A stretch of 64,000 bases of DNA from Coccinella septempunctata (GCF_907165205.1 NC_058189.1:38776270-38840269), one strand, 5' to 3'; counted from the first letter of the stretch, positions 10,935 to 23,581 are shown. Numbers and translations: made by a program. The notes: generated from the sequence alone by a model not told the origin.

Positions 10935-13900
10935 ATGTCCAAAACGCCTAAAAGAAAAAGTCTTGGGGGGCAAACCAACACATTATTCAGTTACTTCAAG
11001 TCACCAAAGGTCGAGAAAAAAGATGAACTTGTGAAAGAAACATTGGAAGAAAAACCTATTTCACCAGAAGAGAGTGATGATGAGGAAATTGTGAAGAGTA
11101 GAAAACGAAAAAGAATTATCATCCATAGTGATTCTGAAGATGAAGGGGAATCGGGAGGGAAAAAAGCACCTAAAATTGAAAAATTTGTCAGGAGAAAGTC
11201 AGAGGAGGAATCAGAGGGTGTTGGCAATGGTTTTAACGATTCATCTGAAAATGATGATAAAACTCATAACGGTAGTGAGATGAAAGGATCATTGGAGAAA
11301 TTCTCCTTTGAATATAATCAAACAGCAGACAAAAATAAACCAACTGATGATATTCTAAAAGATTCTCAAATAGCCATGAAAATGCCAGCATCATCAGATG
11401 TAGTTGTCAGCATCCATAATAACTGGAAACACAATCATCTCGCTTTCCTTCAACCAGACAAAATAAAAGATAAAAATAAAAGACGTCCAGATCATCCTGA
11501 GTATGATAATCGGACCCTTTTCATTCCTGATGACTTTCTGAACAATCAAACACCAGCTATGAGGCAGTGGTGGATTCTTAAAAGTTCACACATGGACACA
11601 GTCTTATTTTTCAAAGTTGGAAAATTTTACGAATTATATCATATGGATGCTGTTGTTGGAGTACAACAACTAGGTTTTTCCTATATGAAGGGGGAATTCG
11701 CCCATTCCGGTTTTCCTGAGAGTGCTTATGCCAAAATGGCAAGTATATTGATAGAAAAAGGTTTTAAAGTAGCTAGAGTGGAACAAACAGAAACTCCAGA
11801 AATGATGGCTGAAAGGTGTAAGTTACAGAAGAAAACAACAAAGTATGATAAGGTCGTGAAAAGAGAAATTTGCCAAATATCAACAAAAGCAACATTGGTT
11901 TACAGTGCTCAAATGCCTGATGCCACTCAAGCGATGTCATCTTATCTCTATGCAATCGCGGAAAAAAAGATTCAGAATGGTGTCAGATTTGGAGTATGTT
12001 TTGTTGATACGTCAATTGGTATTTTCCATCTTTCAGAGTTTGAAGATGACAAACATTGTTCAAGGTTATTAGCACTCTGCGCTGAATATAAACCTGAATT
12101 GATTTTAGTAGAAAGAGGTCGACAGAGTTCTGTAGTATCTGAAGTATTTAACACTTACTTCAAAGATATAAGGAAAGAAAATTTAGCACCAACCTCTCAA
12201 TTTTTAACAGCTGATAAAACTCTAGAAAGTCTTTCAACAGGCCCATACTTTAAAGATAAATCAGGACAATTCGCTTGGCCGCAAATCTTCTCAGAAGTAG
12301 CCGAGGAATGTATTCCTAAATCTGAATATGAATTAACTCTTAAGTGTTTAGGAGCTTGTCTGTGGTATTTGAGGGATTCGGAGTTGGATATTCATGTTTT
12401 TTCAATGAAACAGTTCAAAATGTATACTCCGAAAGACTTAGAAACTAATCATAAAGTAATCCAGAGGGACTATATGGTTTTAGATGCGGTATCAATGGAT
12501 AATTTGAATTTACTTGGAGGACAAGGATCATTGCAAAAAAATATCGATTACTGTGAGACCCCATTTGGCAAAAGACTTTTACACCAATGGATTTGTCGAC
12601 CACTGTGCGACGTTGATAAAATAAAAGAAAGGCAAACTGCAGTGAAAGAACTGGCTTCAAACACAGATTTCTTGAAACCTGCCCAGGAAATTCTCAAAAA
12701 ATTGCCTGATTTAGAGAGACAAATTGCAAAAATTCACATCTATGGAAATAAATATTGCGCCGAAAATCATCCTGATGGCCGTGCAATATTTTATGAATCT
12801 AAGACTTATACGAAAAGGAAAATTCATGACCTCTTGAACACACTCAGAGGTTTCGAGAGTGCCCAAGGTCTCACAGATATCTTCAAGGGTTGTGAGTCAA
12901 GATTATTGAAAAAAATCACTCAAACAGGGGCATCAGGGATGTATTTAGATTTGAGTGAAAGCTTGCAGTTTTTCCGAGAAGCATTCGATCAAGAGATGGC
13001 CAGTAAAGATGGTGTTATAATACCAAAAGCTGGTGTTGATGAAGATTACGATGCAGTTATGGATAAAATCGCAAATATTCAGAAATCTTTGGACAAGTAT
13101 CTGAAGGAGCAAGAGAAATATTTTGGTTGTAAAATTTCCTATTTTGGATCTGATAAAAAAAGGTTTCAGTTAGAAATACCTGATACTCACACAAGAAAAG
13201 TAACCAGTGATTATCAACTGGAGGGAACAAAGAAAGGAAATAAACCCTGTAAAAGATACCATACTGAAGAAACACGAGGTTTTCTTAGTGCTATGTTGAA
13301 AGCTGAAGGTGAAAAAGCAAAAATCATACAGGATTTAAATAGGAGAATTTTTGAGAAATTTTCCCAAAGGTACAGTGAATGGGAGCAAGTAACCCACTGT
13401 ATAATGTACCTGGATGTTCTTTGCTCTATTGCTACTTACTCCACGTTGTCTAGTCATGCAGTTTGTTTGCCTGAAATTCGACCGTTCCACGATAAAAGTA
13501 TGATATGCATCAAGAATGCAAGGCATCCTTGTATCACAAATATAGAGAATTTCGTACCTAACGATATATCTATGAACTGTGATGATAAAGCTGGTTTGGT
13601 CTTGATCACTGGACCCAATATGGGTGGTAAATCGACTCTAATGCGACAGGTTGCTGTGATAGCTGTGATGGCACAAATGGGTGCCTTTGTGCCTGCAGAA
13701 GAATGTACTTTGAATCTTGTGGATCGTGTTTTTACTAGATTGGGAGCGCACGATAATATTATCGGAGGGCAGTCTACGTTCTTTGTGGAGCTATCTGAGG
13801 CTTCCTCAATTTTACAGCATGCTTCCCCACATTCCCTGGTGCTGTTGGATGAACTTGGCAGAGGTGAGATACGTTTGTTTTCGTGGCAATCGCTGATTAC

Positions 13901-16900
13901 GAATGTTGCATATTGTACCAAGTGGTATACTTCACACAATACACAAAAAGAGAATGGAGAATTTCTATTTCAAAAATTCTTTCTGCTGGTTTTACTGTTC
14001 ATTTTTATTTGATTATTTTTGTTGTAAAACTCTTGAAATGGATGAAGTATCGTTGCAAAGCCTAATTTATTTTTTTCCAGAAAATTGTAGGAAATTTCTT
14101 TTTCGTTTCCAAATTTGATATACTTGGCTTTGCCCAATTAACTACATTTTTCATGAAATATCCTTGAAAACCATATATCAATAGGAGGTCAGTAGAGAGA
14201 AAAAAATGTCATTTAGATTTGAATGGGGTGTAATTCCCTCTTAACATATTGGTAATAAATAAATAAATAAATAAATAAATCTCTTTATTCCAGAATAATT
14301 TACAAATTATAAAGAAATGGCGTCATGAAAACAATACTTTCTTAACCTAGGGTGGTACCCCCCTTGTAGCCAAGAAATCATTAAGACAATAAGGTTCCAA
14401 ATTTATCAGATATTCCTTAACTTTTTTCTTGAAAACACTATCAAATCGTATTAACTTTATTTGATTTGGAAGACAGTTATAAAATTTGATGCATCTATAA
14501 TACGTACTCCTTTCTGTTATTGACAATGAATGAGGAGGATAATTTATATTCGGTCCTCTTGTGGCATAATTGTGACTGGCCTGAGATGAAAAAGTTTCAT
14601 TGTATTTGAATAGAAATAGGAGGCATTCATATATGTACAATGCATAGATGGTAAATATTTTATTCTGTCTGAACACTCCCCTACAACTATCTCTGAACTT
14701 CATCTTATTTATATAGCGTAAGACTTTTTTCTGAATAATAAAAATTTTTTGAACCTTTGCATTTGTCCCCCAAAATACAATGCCGTATCTAACAACAGAT
14801 TCCGAACATGCATGGTAGAGAACAATAGATTGCTTGATGTCTATAACTTTTGAAACATTTTTGATTGCGAAAGATGTGGTGCTCAGTTTATGGCATAAAT
14901 AGTCAATATGAGTTCCCTAATCAAGAAATTCATCTATGTAGATACCTAAAAATTTATGGTTCTTTTCTAATTTGATTTGCATGCCATCTATAGTCAGGTT
15001 TTCAGGTAAATCTACCCTTGACCTCTTTGTCCGAAATAAAATAGAGGTTGTCTTATCAGTGTTTAGAACCAATCGGTTATTTGAAAACCATTTTGTCACT
15101 GAATTTAGTTGTTCGGATGCTATTTCCTCAATATTGCTAAGACTATCACTCCACACTAGGATATCCGTGTCATCGACATATTTCAACAGCTGGTACAAAA
15201 CAAGGCTTAGATCGTTTATGTATATCAAAAAGAGCAAGGGGCCCAGAATACTGCCCTGTGGAATGCCTACCATCAATTCAACAACACGAGAACTGAAATT
15301 CCTGCCTGATCTGTTTATTGAAACATATTGTTTCCTTCCATTTAAATAAGTGGACAGCCAAGAGTATGCCGGACCTCTCACTCCATAAGCATACAGTTTC
15401 TTCAGAAGTATTTCTATATTGATGCAGTCAAATGCCTTGGAAAGGTCCAAAAACATCCCCAAAGTCAAATTTCCCCTCTCGAGCTGCTCGACAATTTTTT
15501 GAGTGAAATCAAATATAGCTGTGGTTGTAGATTTATTTTTTATTGAGCCATGTTGATTCGTATTTATGATGTTGCAGCTATTAAAAAACGCTAGTAATTT
15601 AGAAAGGACAATAATTTCGAATAATTTCGAAAAACTCTGTAATAAACTAATAGGACGATAATTTTCAAGTTTATGAGGATCGCCTTTTTTGAAAAGGGGT
15701 ATAATCATTGCCAATTTCAGCTGCTCGGGAAAAACACCGTATTTTAAGGAGTAATTTATAATGTAACATAAGATATCTGGAATATCTTCCAAGCATGCTT
15801 TTATTAACGATGTGGGGATGCCGTCTTGACCACTAGTTTTTTTATTCTTAAGTTTCGATCAGTAATATGCGTTCTATGCTTTCGGAAAAAGTGAAGTCAA
15901 ATTCTTGGCGGGAATACAGAATTAAATCTTTTTTTTTAATTTCCAGAGAAGTGAATAAAAATTATTCACCCAATATTATAATTTGTGAAATAATAATTGC
16001 CGAATATTGTACATACTCAGTGAACTCAAGAGTGACATTATAACCAGTTCGTTATTCATTTTCGTTTTGTTACAAGCTTTATTATTTCAATATTGTGTGT
16101 ACGTGTTCACATCATATATAGTTTCGTCAAAAATTATCTAGAAGTAGTAAATCAATGAGTGGAACAGATATGTGTGAACAAAACCAGGCGCGAAATAAAG
16201 AAAACAAATATTTCCCTCTTCTCCCACCATTTCCTTACCATTTCTCCTCAACGAAAAACGTGACTGAATATGAGATGTTCTCTCCTTCATTAGTGCAAGT
16301 GGAACTGAGCGCAGTCTAATCGCTTTCATTTCAATTGGCCGCGGCTTAGAAAGTTCAAGCGAGTTTGACTGATGCTATTTGGCTTCAACTTTTCTCTATC
16401 TTCCTCTCACGGGATATTTTCTATCTACTCAGCTACTCAATAATCAATAAAGAATATTTTTGGGTCAACATTTAATGTAATAATACATACAGGGTGTCCC
16501 AACGAGAATTTTACCCTCTTCTTACAGAAACGTAGAATTTTGGAAGAACAGGTTAACTTCTGTTTTTAGGGGGACGAATTTCCATTAAGAATATGTTCCG
16601 AAATAACCACCCCTACGAAGGGGTGGTTACCCCCAACAATTTTTGAACGTGGAAAAGATGTCGAATGTTGGTTAGTTTGAATTTTATTTATGTTCTGGAC
16701 ACATCAGAGACTGTATTTTCATTAACAGAAAATTTGCCCAACTTTCAGACATTCTCCAAGTGTCGAAATATTCTTCGGGATCTTCTATTGCAAATTCTTT
16801 CAGTAGACCATAATTGATCCCCAATTAGTTGATCCCTCCTGTTTATCCGTTTTCTCACCCATAGCCTCTCATTTTTGCTACTAAATTACTCGCTACTCGC

Positions 16901-19900
16901 CTAAACTACTGGCTTAAATCGATTTCAAGCGAATGACCAGTAATTACCGCGGTTATTGCTGGTTTTGCCCTTGGGGACATTCACAACTTCTGACCTCACT
17001 TCAATACTCAGAAGTTTAACCCAGCTCTCGAGTATGCGGTCATCTGCGGTTCAAAACGATGACGTTGAAGGGCTAGTTCATACGTCATGTCATTATAACC
17101 AACAGTGGCCAAAAGTGCTTTAATACAGTTGGTTAATACCAATATCAACAGGTTACTCGCTTAAAATTAGTCTGAATAAGGCTTGAGATCTTGAAGGCGC
17201 GTTTTTACTGGCGAGTGGAAGCAGTAGCGGTAATGAAAATCCTATTAAGTTTTGAGACTTTCGTCGTTGGTTTGCAAAGATTATAACTACATAATCTAAC
17301 CTAAACTAATAATCTTTGGTTGGTTTGGTAATGTGGACGTGTTGCGAACACGTTTGTGTGTTTGAGAAACTGATCTCGTACTTTGTCGAATTTCATTATA
17401 ATATCCTCCTGAAATCTCTACCAAAAAATTATCTGATATAACAAATACGGAATGCACGATCTTTTATTTTTATTTCTCGAGTCGCTCATTTTACCCAAAA
17501 ATCAATAAAATATAACAGAAAAATAATTCAAAAATCCAACTATGAAATTTCATTCTTTTCGAACCAAATTTCGGATTGTGTTCGAATATAATAGCTCAGT
17601 ATTTATTTCCAATATGTAATCATTTGTTATCGTTGTATATTTCATTTCGTACAAGAGTTAAGGCGGAAACACATTATTAACACGCGACGCGAGCTGACGC
17701 GTAAATTGTACGCGCGTGGCGTCACGTCGGGTGTTTATTCCTTTCATGGGTGGTGGGAAGCAAAATTCCCACCATCAAATATCTGTATTGTGGGCAACAG
17801 AAATTATTTTTACCACTCGGAATTGATGCTGCCATATGGCGATAACATTAATGAATACCATATAATAGGTTCAATAACTATGGAGGAAGAATTCTGCATA
17901 GTATTTTTGAAGTTTATAGTGCACTGTTGGATTTCTAGTGGTTTGAAAGTAGATTTTCCGCGTTTTTGTAATAAATCGACCATAATTCTCAGAACAAGGT
18001 GAAAAATGAGCTTTTTGTTTTGAATTTCTGATATTCTGATTCATATTATACGGATTCATTCCATACACTGGGTTATTTCTTTCCTTGGTCGAGCAGTAAT
18101 TTGATTTGGATAAGTGGGAAATATCCTTCCCAACGCCTATATTCGAATATTTTTTTTTCGAAGAAAATGTTTCTCTACGATTCATTGCCACTTATTTATT
18201 CGTTATTCTCGTGTCTCCAGATATGTGGTCCCTGAGTAATGCGCGTCACATGCAGGCTGCAATGGAATATCTTTACGAATTCGATTCGGACCAACTCACT
18301 TTCCGGATCAATTTTGCGAGACAACTGATAGGTGGTTTTTCGTCCAGAAAGCGTAGAAATAAGCGGGTATTATTTCTAGCCAACAAACGAGTAGTCCCAG
18401 ATAAAGTGCGACTATCGAATGTGGGAAATCATATGCCTCTTCAGCAGGCTACCTATACAAAAGATGTCGACTTTGTAGTACTAAAGCTGCAGAAAAGAGA
18501 ACACGTTTCATATGTTCTTCATGTACAATACCTCTATGTATTCAACCTTGTTTTAATAAATTTCATGGAAAATAAAGTTGATTTGGAATAATACTTGTGT
18601 CATAATAGGAAATAATTACATATAAGGTTATTTTGAATTCATAAAGTTTTTTTAATACCATTAACTTGGGCAGTGGGAAGAATAATTTCGAAAAAATTAT
18701 GTTATGCGTAATTGTTAGGAATGCTACTGAAATTGATGCTTTCAATTAAACATCTTTTTTGAAAACATTTCGGTCGTGCCCATGAAAGGGTTATAGTATG
18801 ATTCTGGTCTACAGAAAACAATACATTTGATTCGACTCGACACGCATCACGTTTCATCGGGTCGCGTCGCGTTTTAATACTGTGTTTCCGCCTTTACCAG
18901 TTTCGAACATAACCCATTTAAGGCGGAAACATATTATTAAAACGCGACGCGAGCTGACGCGTCTGGAACGGGTGAAATGTACGCGCGTGGCGTCGCGTCG
19001 TGTGTTCATAGTATGATTCTGGTCTATAGAAAACAATACATTTGATTCGACTCAACACGCATCACGTTTCATCGGGTCGCGTCGCGTTTTAATACTGTGT
19101 TTCCGCCTTTACCAGTTTCGAACATAACCCATTTAAGGCGGAAACATATTATTAAAACGCGACGCGAGCTGACGCGTCTGGAACGGGTGAAATGTACGCG
19201 CGTGGCGTCGCGTCGTGTGTTCATAGTATGATTCTGGTCTATAGAAAACAATACATTTGATTCGACTCAACACGCATCACGTTTCATCGGGTCGCGGTTT
19301 AATAATGTGTTTCCGCCTTTAACCTTTAATTTCGTATCTGAACGGTTAAACTTTAAACTCCATACTTCAAACAGAGACTGACTTCAAATGTTCCTTTGCT
19401 TTCTCATGTTTACAAACATAGAACAAGATAATGACAAGAAAATTCTTTTCGAAATGGAAAAAAATGTTTCCCTTGACCTAAGAAATCTTCTGTTAAAATA
19501 ATATGTACAACTGAAAGACTCTCCCTCACAGAGAGTTTTTGAATCAAGTACTATTGTCCGACCAACGCGTATTATCAATCTTAATCTGAAGTGGATGTTT
19601 CAGTTAATTTAATTACTATTACTTATATATTTTTTATTTAGCTAATTTCATTACATTACTATTAATCGACTTTTTAAAGTCTGACGTGTAGAAAGAAATT
19701 TTTTTAGAATTTAATGATGTTGGAAGTTGGATAATCACGTGCTTCTGAGATTGTCTTTCCTGAAGAGGTTTATTGTAGTCTAGATTCGTTTTGAGTTAAT
19801 GAATTAGTATAATTTATAGTGGTTAAAGTCTACCAGCCAGATTGTTGATGAAACCTGTTCAGGAGGTATATCTTTTCAGCTTGAAGAAGAGAACCTGAGT

Positions 19901-20473
19901 TCTCGAAACTGTTTAGCATATTGAATTGAGTGAAAAAACATCCTATTTTATATTTACTTGCCAATTTTCCGATAGAGTTGGTTAATCGATTACTATTACC
20001 TACCTTGATAGTCGCTACAAAAATGATCTACTATAACCGCACAATTTTATGTTATAGGTACTTCTACTCATGATGGAAATGCTATAGCAACTGCTTACGT
20101 TAAAAAGCTTCTACAAATCAATTGCCGAACCCTCTTCTCAACGCATTATCACACACTAGTGGATCATTTCGTCAATAGGACTGATGTACAGCTGGGTCAT
20201 ATGGCTTGTATGGTGGAAAATGATGAAGATCCGACGCAAGAATCTGTGGTTTTCCTCTATAAGATGGTTGAAGGCAGATGTCCGAAATCGTATGGATTCA
20301 ACGCAGCTCGTCTTGCTGGTTTGAAACATTCCATAGTGTCTAGGGCAAGGGAGATCGCAAAGGTTCTGGAAAATCAAAGTAAAGGCCGTGATATTTTCAG
20401 GAAGATCTTCTGTACTTCCGAACCGACTAACTTAAGAATGTTGATTTCCTATTTGAAAAATCTGAAGTTTTAA
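10935..20473 (+). CDS. MSH6: MSH6, DNA mismatch repair protein (MutS-alpha subunit), two coding exons
   Basis: MSH6 pairs with MSH2 in the nucleus to recognise mispairs and small loops. Exon 1 is 10935-13863 and exon 2 20058-20473. The donor is GTGAGA at 13864 and the acceptor TTATAG at 20057; the intron is 6194 bp, phase 1, and splits the glycine of DELGRG. The joined protein has 1114 residues. The N-terminal 200 residues are charged and low in complexity, starting with a PCNA-binding-like QTNTLFSYF (13-21). The mismatch-recognition domain begins near 205 and carries the Phe-X-Glu motif FYE (231-233). The ATPase has Walker A GPNMGGKST (893-901), Walker B LVLLDELGRG (968-977), STHDG (979-983) and FSTHYH (1003-1008). 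No PWWP domain is visible. Translation past 13863 (open to 14012) is intron read-through. Exon 1 ends inside the ATPase, so exon 2 is required for activity. Confidence 0.97.
14250..15990 (-). mobile_element. 5'-truncated non-LTR retrotransposon in the MSH6 intron
   Basis: On the minus strand this is the 3' half of a LINE. An open frame 15792-14917 reads PLFKKGDPHKLENYRPISLL, MFLDLSKAFDCINIEILLKK, GIPQGSILGPLLFLIYINDL, the catalytic YVDD (LLKYVDDTDILV) and FLGIYIDEF, which is most of a reverse transcriptase. Coding similarity extends upstream to about 15835 (KNKKTSGQDGIPTSLIKACL). A frameshift follows at about 15845, with a further fragment to about 15950. After a stop at 14917 the C-terminal domain resumes and ends in the open frame 14703-14347 (SQASHNYATRGPN, YNCLPNQIK). 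The 3' end is AATAAA followed by an ATTT repeat (about 14252-14290). It lies antisense to MSH6. Jockey/CR1-like is the likely group. Confidence 0.88.
16604..16629. repeat. Perfect 11-bp hairpin
   Basis: TAACCACCCCT, a four-base ACGA spacer and the exact complement AGGGGTGGTTA form a short GC-rich hairpin in the MSH6 intron. About 110 bp upstream (near 16490) is an ACAGGGTGTCCCAACG motif like a transposon end. Confidence 0.6.
17662..18892 (+). mobile_element. Decayed piggyBac-family transposon in the MSH6 intron
   Basis: The ends are inverted repeats (GGCGGAAACACATTATTA on the left; the right end complements as GGCGGAAACACAGTATTA), continuing into an ACGCGACGCGA block. The left end abuts TTAA (17658-17661), the target of piggyBac elements; the right flank is TTTA. 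Inside, on the plus strand, only the transposase C-terminus is recognisable: LTFRINFARQLIGGFSSRKR (about 18278-18345) and VRLSNVGNHMP. After a one-base frame change at about 18453-18460 comes the cysteine-rich zinc ribbon CRLCSTKAAEKRTRFICSSC, ending near 18575. A normal piggyBac transposase is about 550-600 residues, so most is missing. The middle (17706-18100) has no recognisable protein. Confidence 0.8.
18922..19107. mobile_element. 186-bp piggyBac-derived MITE, copy 1
   Basis: This internally deleted element has the same ends as the element at 17662-18892 and TTAA immediately to its left (18918-18921). With its neighbour it forms a direct repeat of 215-bp period: 186 bp of element plus a 29-bp linker that is the same in both gaps. 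The 60-codon minus-strand frames in each unit are by-products of the repeat. Confidence 0.8.
19137..19317. mobile_element. 181-bp piggyBac-derived MITE, copy 2
   Basis: This is the second unit of the 215-bp tandem repeat. It is nearly identical to 18922-19107 but lacks five bases of the GTCGCGTCGCG block near its right end. TTAA flanks it on both sides (19133-19136 and 19319-19322). Confidence 0.8.
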
Positions 20474-21117
20474 CATATTATATTGTTTTTTTTTCTTCTA
20501 TATTTTCGAGTAGATGAACGTCTTTATAAATTTGTTCGTTATATTTGTTACCAATGAAGTTAAATGGCCGTATGGAATGATATTTTATACTGGAGTATAG
20601 TGAAAATATTAAGAAAGTTTTTTTCTTCAATTTTGATATATACTTACTTTCGATATTGAAAACATCTCTGATTCTTGTTTTACCAATTCTAATCTGTTGT
20701 TACTGTTTGTAAGTGTTAACATTTACAAGTAACCCCTAACAGTATTAATAGGTTTCATAAAATATAAAGTTTATATGCATCATTATTTCTCTTATTGAAA
20801 TTGACACCCTAGTGCTCTTTCATAAGAAGGATAAAATTTTCAGGGACAATAATTGAAGCTACATTTGTAAGTTTTATTCTCTGTTTTGAAGAAAAAATTC
20901 CACATAGTATTCACAAAAACATGCCGAAATTCGTTTCTATTTTTCATCACAGGATCAAATATATTTTTACCGAATTCTGTTTCTAAAAACATGCATGATA
21001 ATGAAGTTCTAACGCCCTAATTGGCAAGGAATACAATAATACGTTTTATATTGAGATGTATACTACCCGCTGATAGGAATATCAACAAGTGTTACGATCC
21101 GAATTGAACTAGCCAAT
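20474..21117. other. AT-rich sequence downstream of MSH6
   Basis: This must hold the MSH6 3' UTR. I see no canonical AATAAA in the first 250 bp; AATATAAA-like words occur around 20760. No other gene or repeat is recognised. Confidence 0.4.
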
Positions 21118-21475
21118 TTGCCATCGTCAAGACAACTGAGAGGAGAATGTCCCACCGAAGAAAAGCAGATGCTGGCCATGGTTTTGGTCTCATTTGACTC
21201 CGTCAGAGCAACACAGCTACTTTTCCGATGGAAAAACGTTTGGCATCAATTCTGCCGTGACTGTTTAGATGCGGCTGAATTAATGAGAAAACTGGAAGAG
21301 TCTGGAATACTAAGACCAGCATTGATATGGGCAAGATCATATTTTGAGGCAAGGAAACAATTGATGGAGGTTGAATAGAATGAAGAAATTTTCAAGTATG
21401 ACTTAGAAGTGATGATTTTGGGCATTCCGCAGGGAAGCATCTCTGGTCCGCTCTTTTTTATGTGGAAGATTCAAA
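21118..21475 (+). mobile_element. Fragment of a non-LTR reverse transcriptase
   Basis: The plus strand reads LMRKLEESGILRPALIWARSYFEARKQ and then, after a stop and without a frame change, VMILGIPQGSISGPLFF, the PQG motif of LINE reverse transcriptases. Sequence before about 21240 includes the TCTCATTTGACTCCGT core of the palindromic MITE seen at 3022-3145. The fragment is truncated at both sides and dead. Confidence 0.65.
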
Positions 21476-21889
21476 TGGAAACAGGAGCACAGAACACTAA
21501 TATCCACAGGAGTTTCAGTGTTAAATTCGAATATGCTCGGAGTCTAGTGGAACAAAGACGAATCGAAACCTCAGAGCGATGCGATATCGAATAAACGGCT
21601 GGTCTAGTTTAAATGCCAGTTTGTAGTGGGGATTGGTGGGGATGCCGGAGCGCAACAAGCAACTATGAAGAGTAGACTTAGAGAGAAGGAGAACGATCAC
21701 CGTACTAAAAATGTGTCTCCAAAAACGGGGAAAATAGGAGTCCCTGCGATCGATAGGTTGATCAATAAGAGGTCAATTCGAAATGAACAGCCTTCATTTT
21801 ATTTTAGGTTATGTGTTATCGTAGTTTTTTCTGATGATTTTTCAAATACGTTTCTTCAAATCTATAGTAAATATGAATTTTCTGAATTA

Positions 21890-22905
21890 CTAGCTGACCC
21901 GGTAAACGTTGTTTTGCCATATAAATAATTTCCATGTTGTATCATAAAAAAATAGAAATTAAAAATTTTGTCTAAAAAATAAAATAAAAATTTAGGGGTG
22001 GACTACCCCTAACATTTAGGGGGATGAAAAATAGATGTTGGCCGATTCTCATAGATAGCTGACCCGGCAAACGTTGTTTTGCCATATAAATAATTTCCTA
22101 ATGATTAAATTACTAAAATGGCTATTAAAAAATAAGGGTTGATCGTAGAAGGGTGAAAATTGAGGATTGTATGTATTTTTGTATGTTGTATCATAAAAAA
22201 ATAGAAATTAAAAATTTTGTCCAAAAAATACAAAAAAAAATTTAGGGGTGGACTACCCCTAACATTTAGGGGGATGAAAAATAGATGTTGGCCGATTCTC
22301 ATAGATAGCTGACCCGGCAAACGTTGTTTTGCCATATAAATAATTTCCTAATGATTAAATTACTAAAATGGCTATTAAAAAATAAGGGTTGATCGTAGAA
22401 TCGTGAAAATTGAGGATTGTATGTATTTTTGTATGTTGTATCATAAAAAAATAGAAATTAAAAATTTTGTCCAAAAAATACAAAAAAAAATTTAGGGGTA
22501 GACTACCCCTAACATTTAGGGGGATGAAAAATAGATGTTGGCCGATTCTCATAGATAGCTGACCCGGCAAACGTTGTTTTGCCATATAAATAATTTCCTA
22601 ATGATTAAATTACTAAAATGGCTATTAAAAAATAAGGGTTGATCGTAGAATCGTGAAAATTGAGGATTGTATGTATTTTTGTATGTTGTATCATAAAAAA
22701 ATAGAAATTAAAAATTTTGTCTAAAAAATACAAAAAAAAATTTAGGGGTGGACTACCCCTAACATTTAGGGGGATGAAAAATAGATGTTGGCCGATTCTC
22801 ATAGATACCGGATAAGCACAAAAAATTTCATCAAAATCGGTCAAGCCGTTTCGGAGGAGTACGGTAACGAAAACTATGACACGAGAATTTTATATTAGAT
22901 ATGCA
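21890..22905. repeat. Tandem array of 250-bp units ending in an RTE-like 3' tail
   Basis: Four near-identical units (starting at about 21893, 22058, 22308 and 22558; the first is internally shortened) begin with CTGACCCGGCAAACGTTGTT and carry TAGGGGTGGACTACCCCTAA, an 8-bp hairpin. The last unit runs into AAATTTCATCAAAATCGGTC, AAGCCGTTTCGGAGGAG and ACACGAGAATTTTATA, a 3' end typical of RTE-type LINEs and the SINEs that use them. Minus-strand frames of 76-79 codons repeat with the array and are not genes. Confidence 0.85.
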
Positions 22906-23581
22906 ATAAAATGCAATTCACATTATAAAGGGGACTAAGTTCTTAGCTTTATTCATTCGAAATGAATGACCAAAAGAAATCACTGATAAAAAAAAATGAT
23001 ACCTACATATATATTTATCATTGTTTATTGAAAACAGGATATGTTAGTTGGTTTAATGCAATCTTCAAAATTGTATACATTCGCAGTGAGGAGTAGAACT
23101 CCTCAACAAAAGGTAGCAATCTCAGATTTATCACTTATTAGAATAGATTCTGTTTCCAATACTCAGCTGAGAACGTTATAAACCATATATTATATATGTT
23201 ATGCCGACAAAATTCTTCAAGAATATCCACTTCTGAACCATGTAGTTTTATTCGCTAGATATTCTTATTCCGAAGAGTCCACTTCTCACGAGGGATGACA
23301 ATTTCGATGTCGTTTATAATAAATCCATCATCTTTTTGATATCTTCATCGCAAAAGTGCTCTTGACACACAAATTGATTTCGAGTCGATTCTTGAGGTAA
23401 GATTTTTTCCAATTTTCTCAAAAATGCACTCTGAAATATTATCTCTTCTCTTTTTCTTTCCGATGCCAAAAAACTCGTAGACTAGCGCACGCTTCAACAT
23501 TTCACCATGGTCATATGTAGTTCTCTTATCAACATAGAGAAAGGCTTGATGCTTATCAAGAATCGAAAATAAACCATATAT
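22906..23581. other. Unassigned sequence
   Basis: No coding similarity, RNA gene or repeat structure was recognised here. Confidence 0.4.

Noticed and set aside
10789..11034. 81-codon frame overlapping the MSH6 start
   Set aside because: It is out of frame with MSH6, has no family resemblance and ends within the first 100 bp of the real gene.
13864..14012. MSH6 open frame continuing to 14012
   Set aside because: The extra codons have no resemblance to MSH6, a good donor sits at 13864, and the true continuation of the ATPase is found at 20058.
18854..19251. Two identical 60-codon minus-strand frames
   Set aside because: They fall across the 215-bp repeat and its linkers and encode nothing recognisable.
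22105..22844. Three near-identical 76-79-codon minus-strand frames
   Set aside because: They repeat only because the 250-bp array repeats, and the translation has no family resemblance.
17662..22905. Possible CRISPR array from regularly repeated sequence
   Set aside because: The period is 215-250 bp, there are no short unique spacers, and this is a eukaryotic genome with splice-dependent genes.
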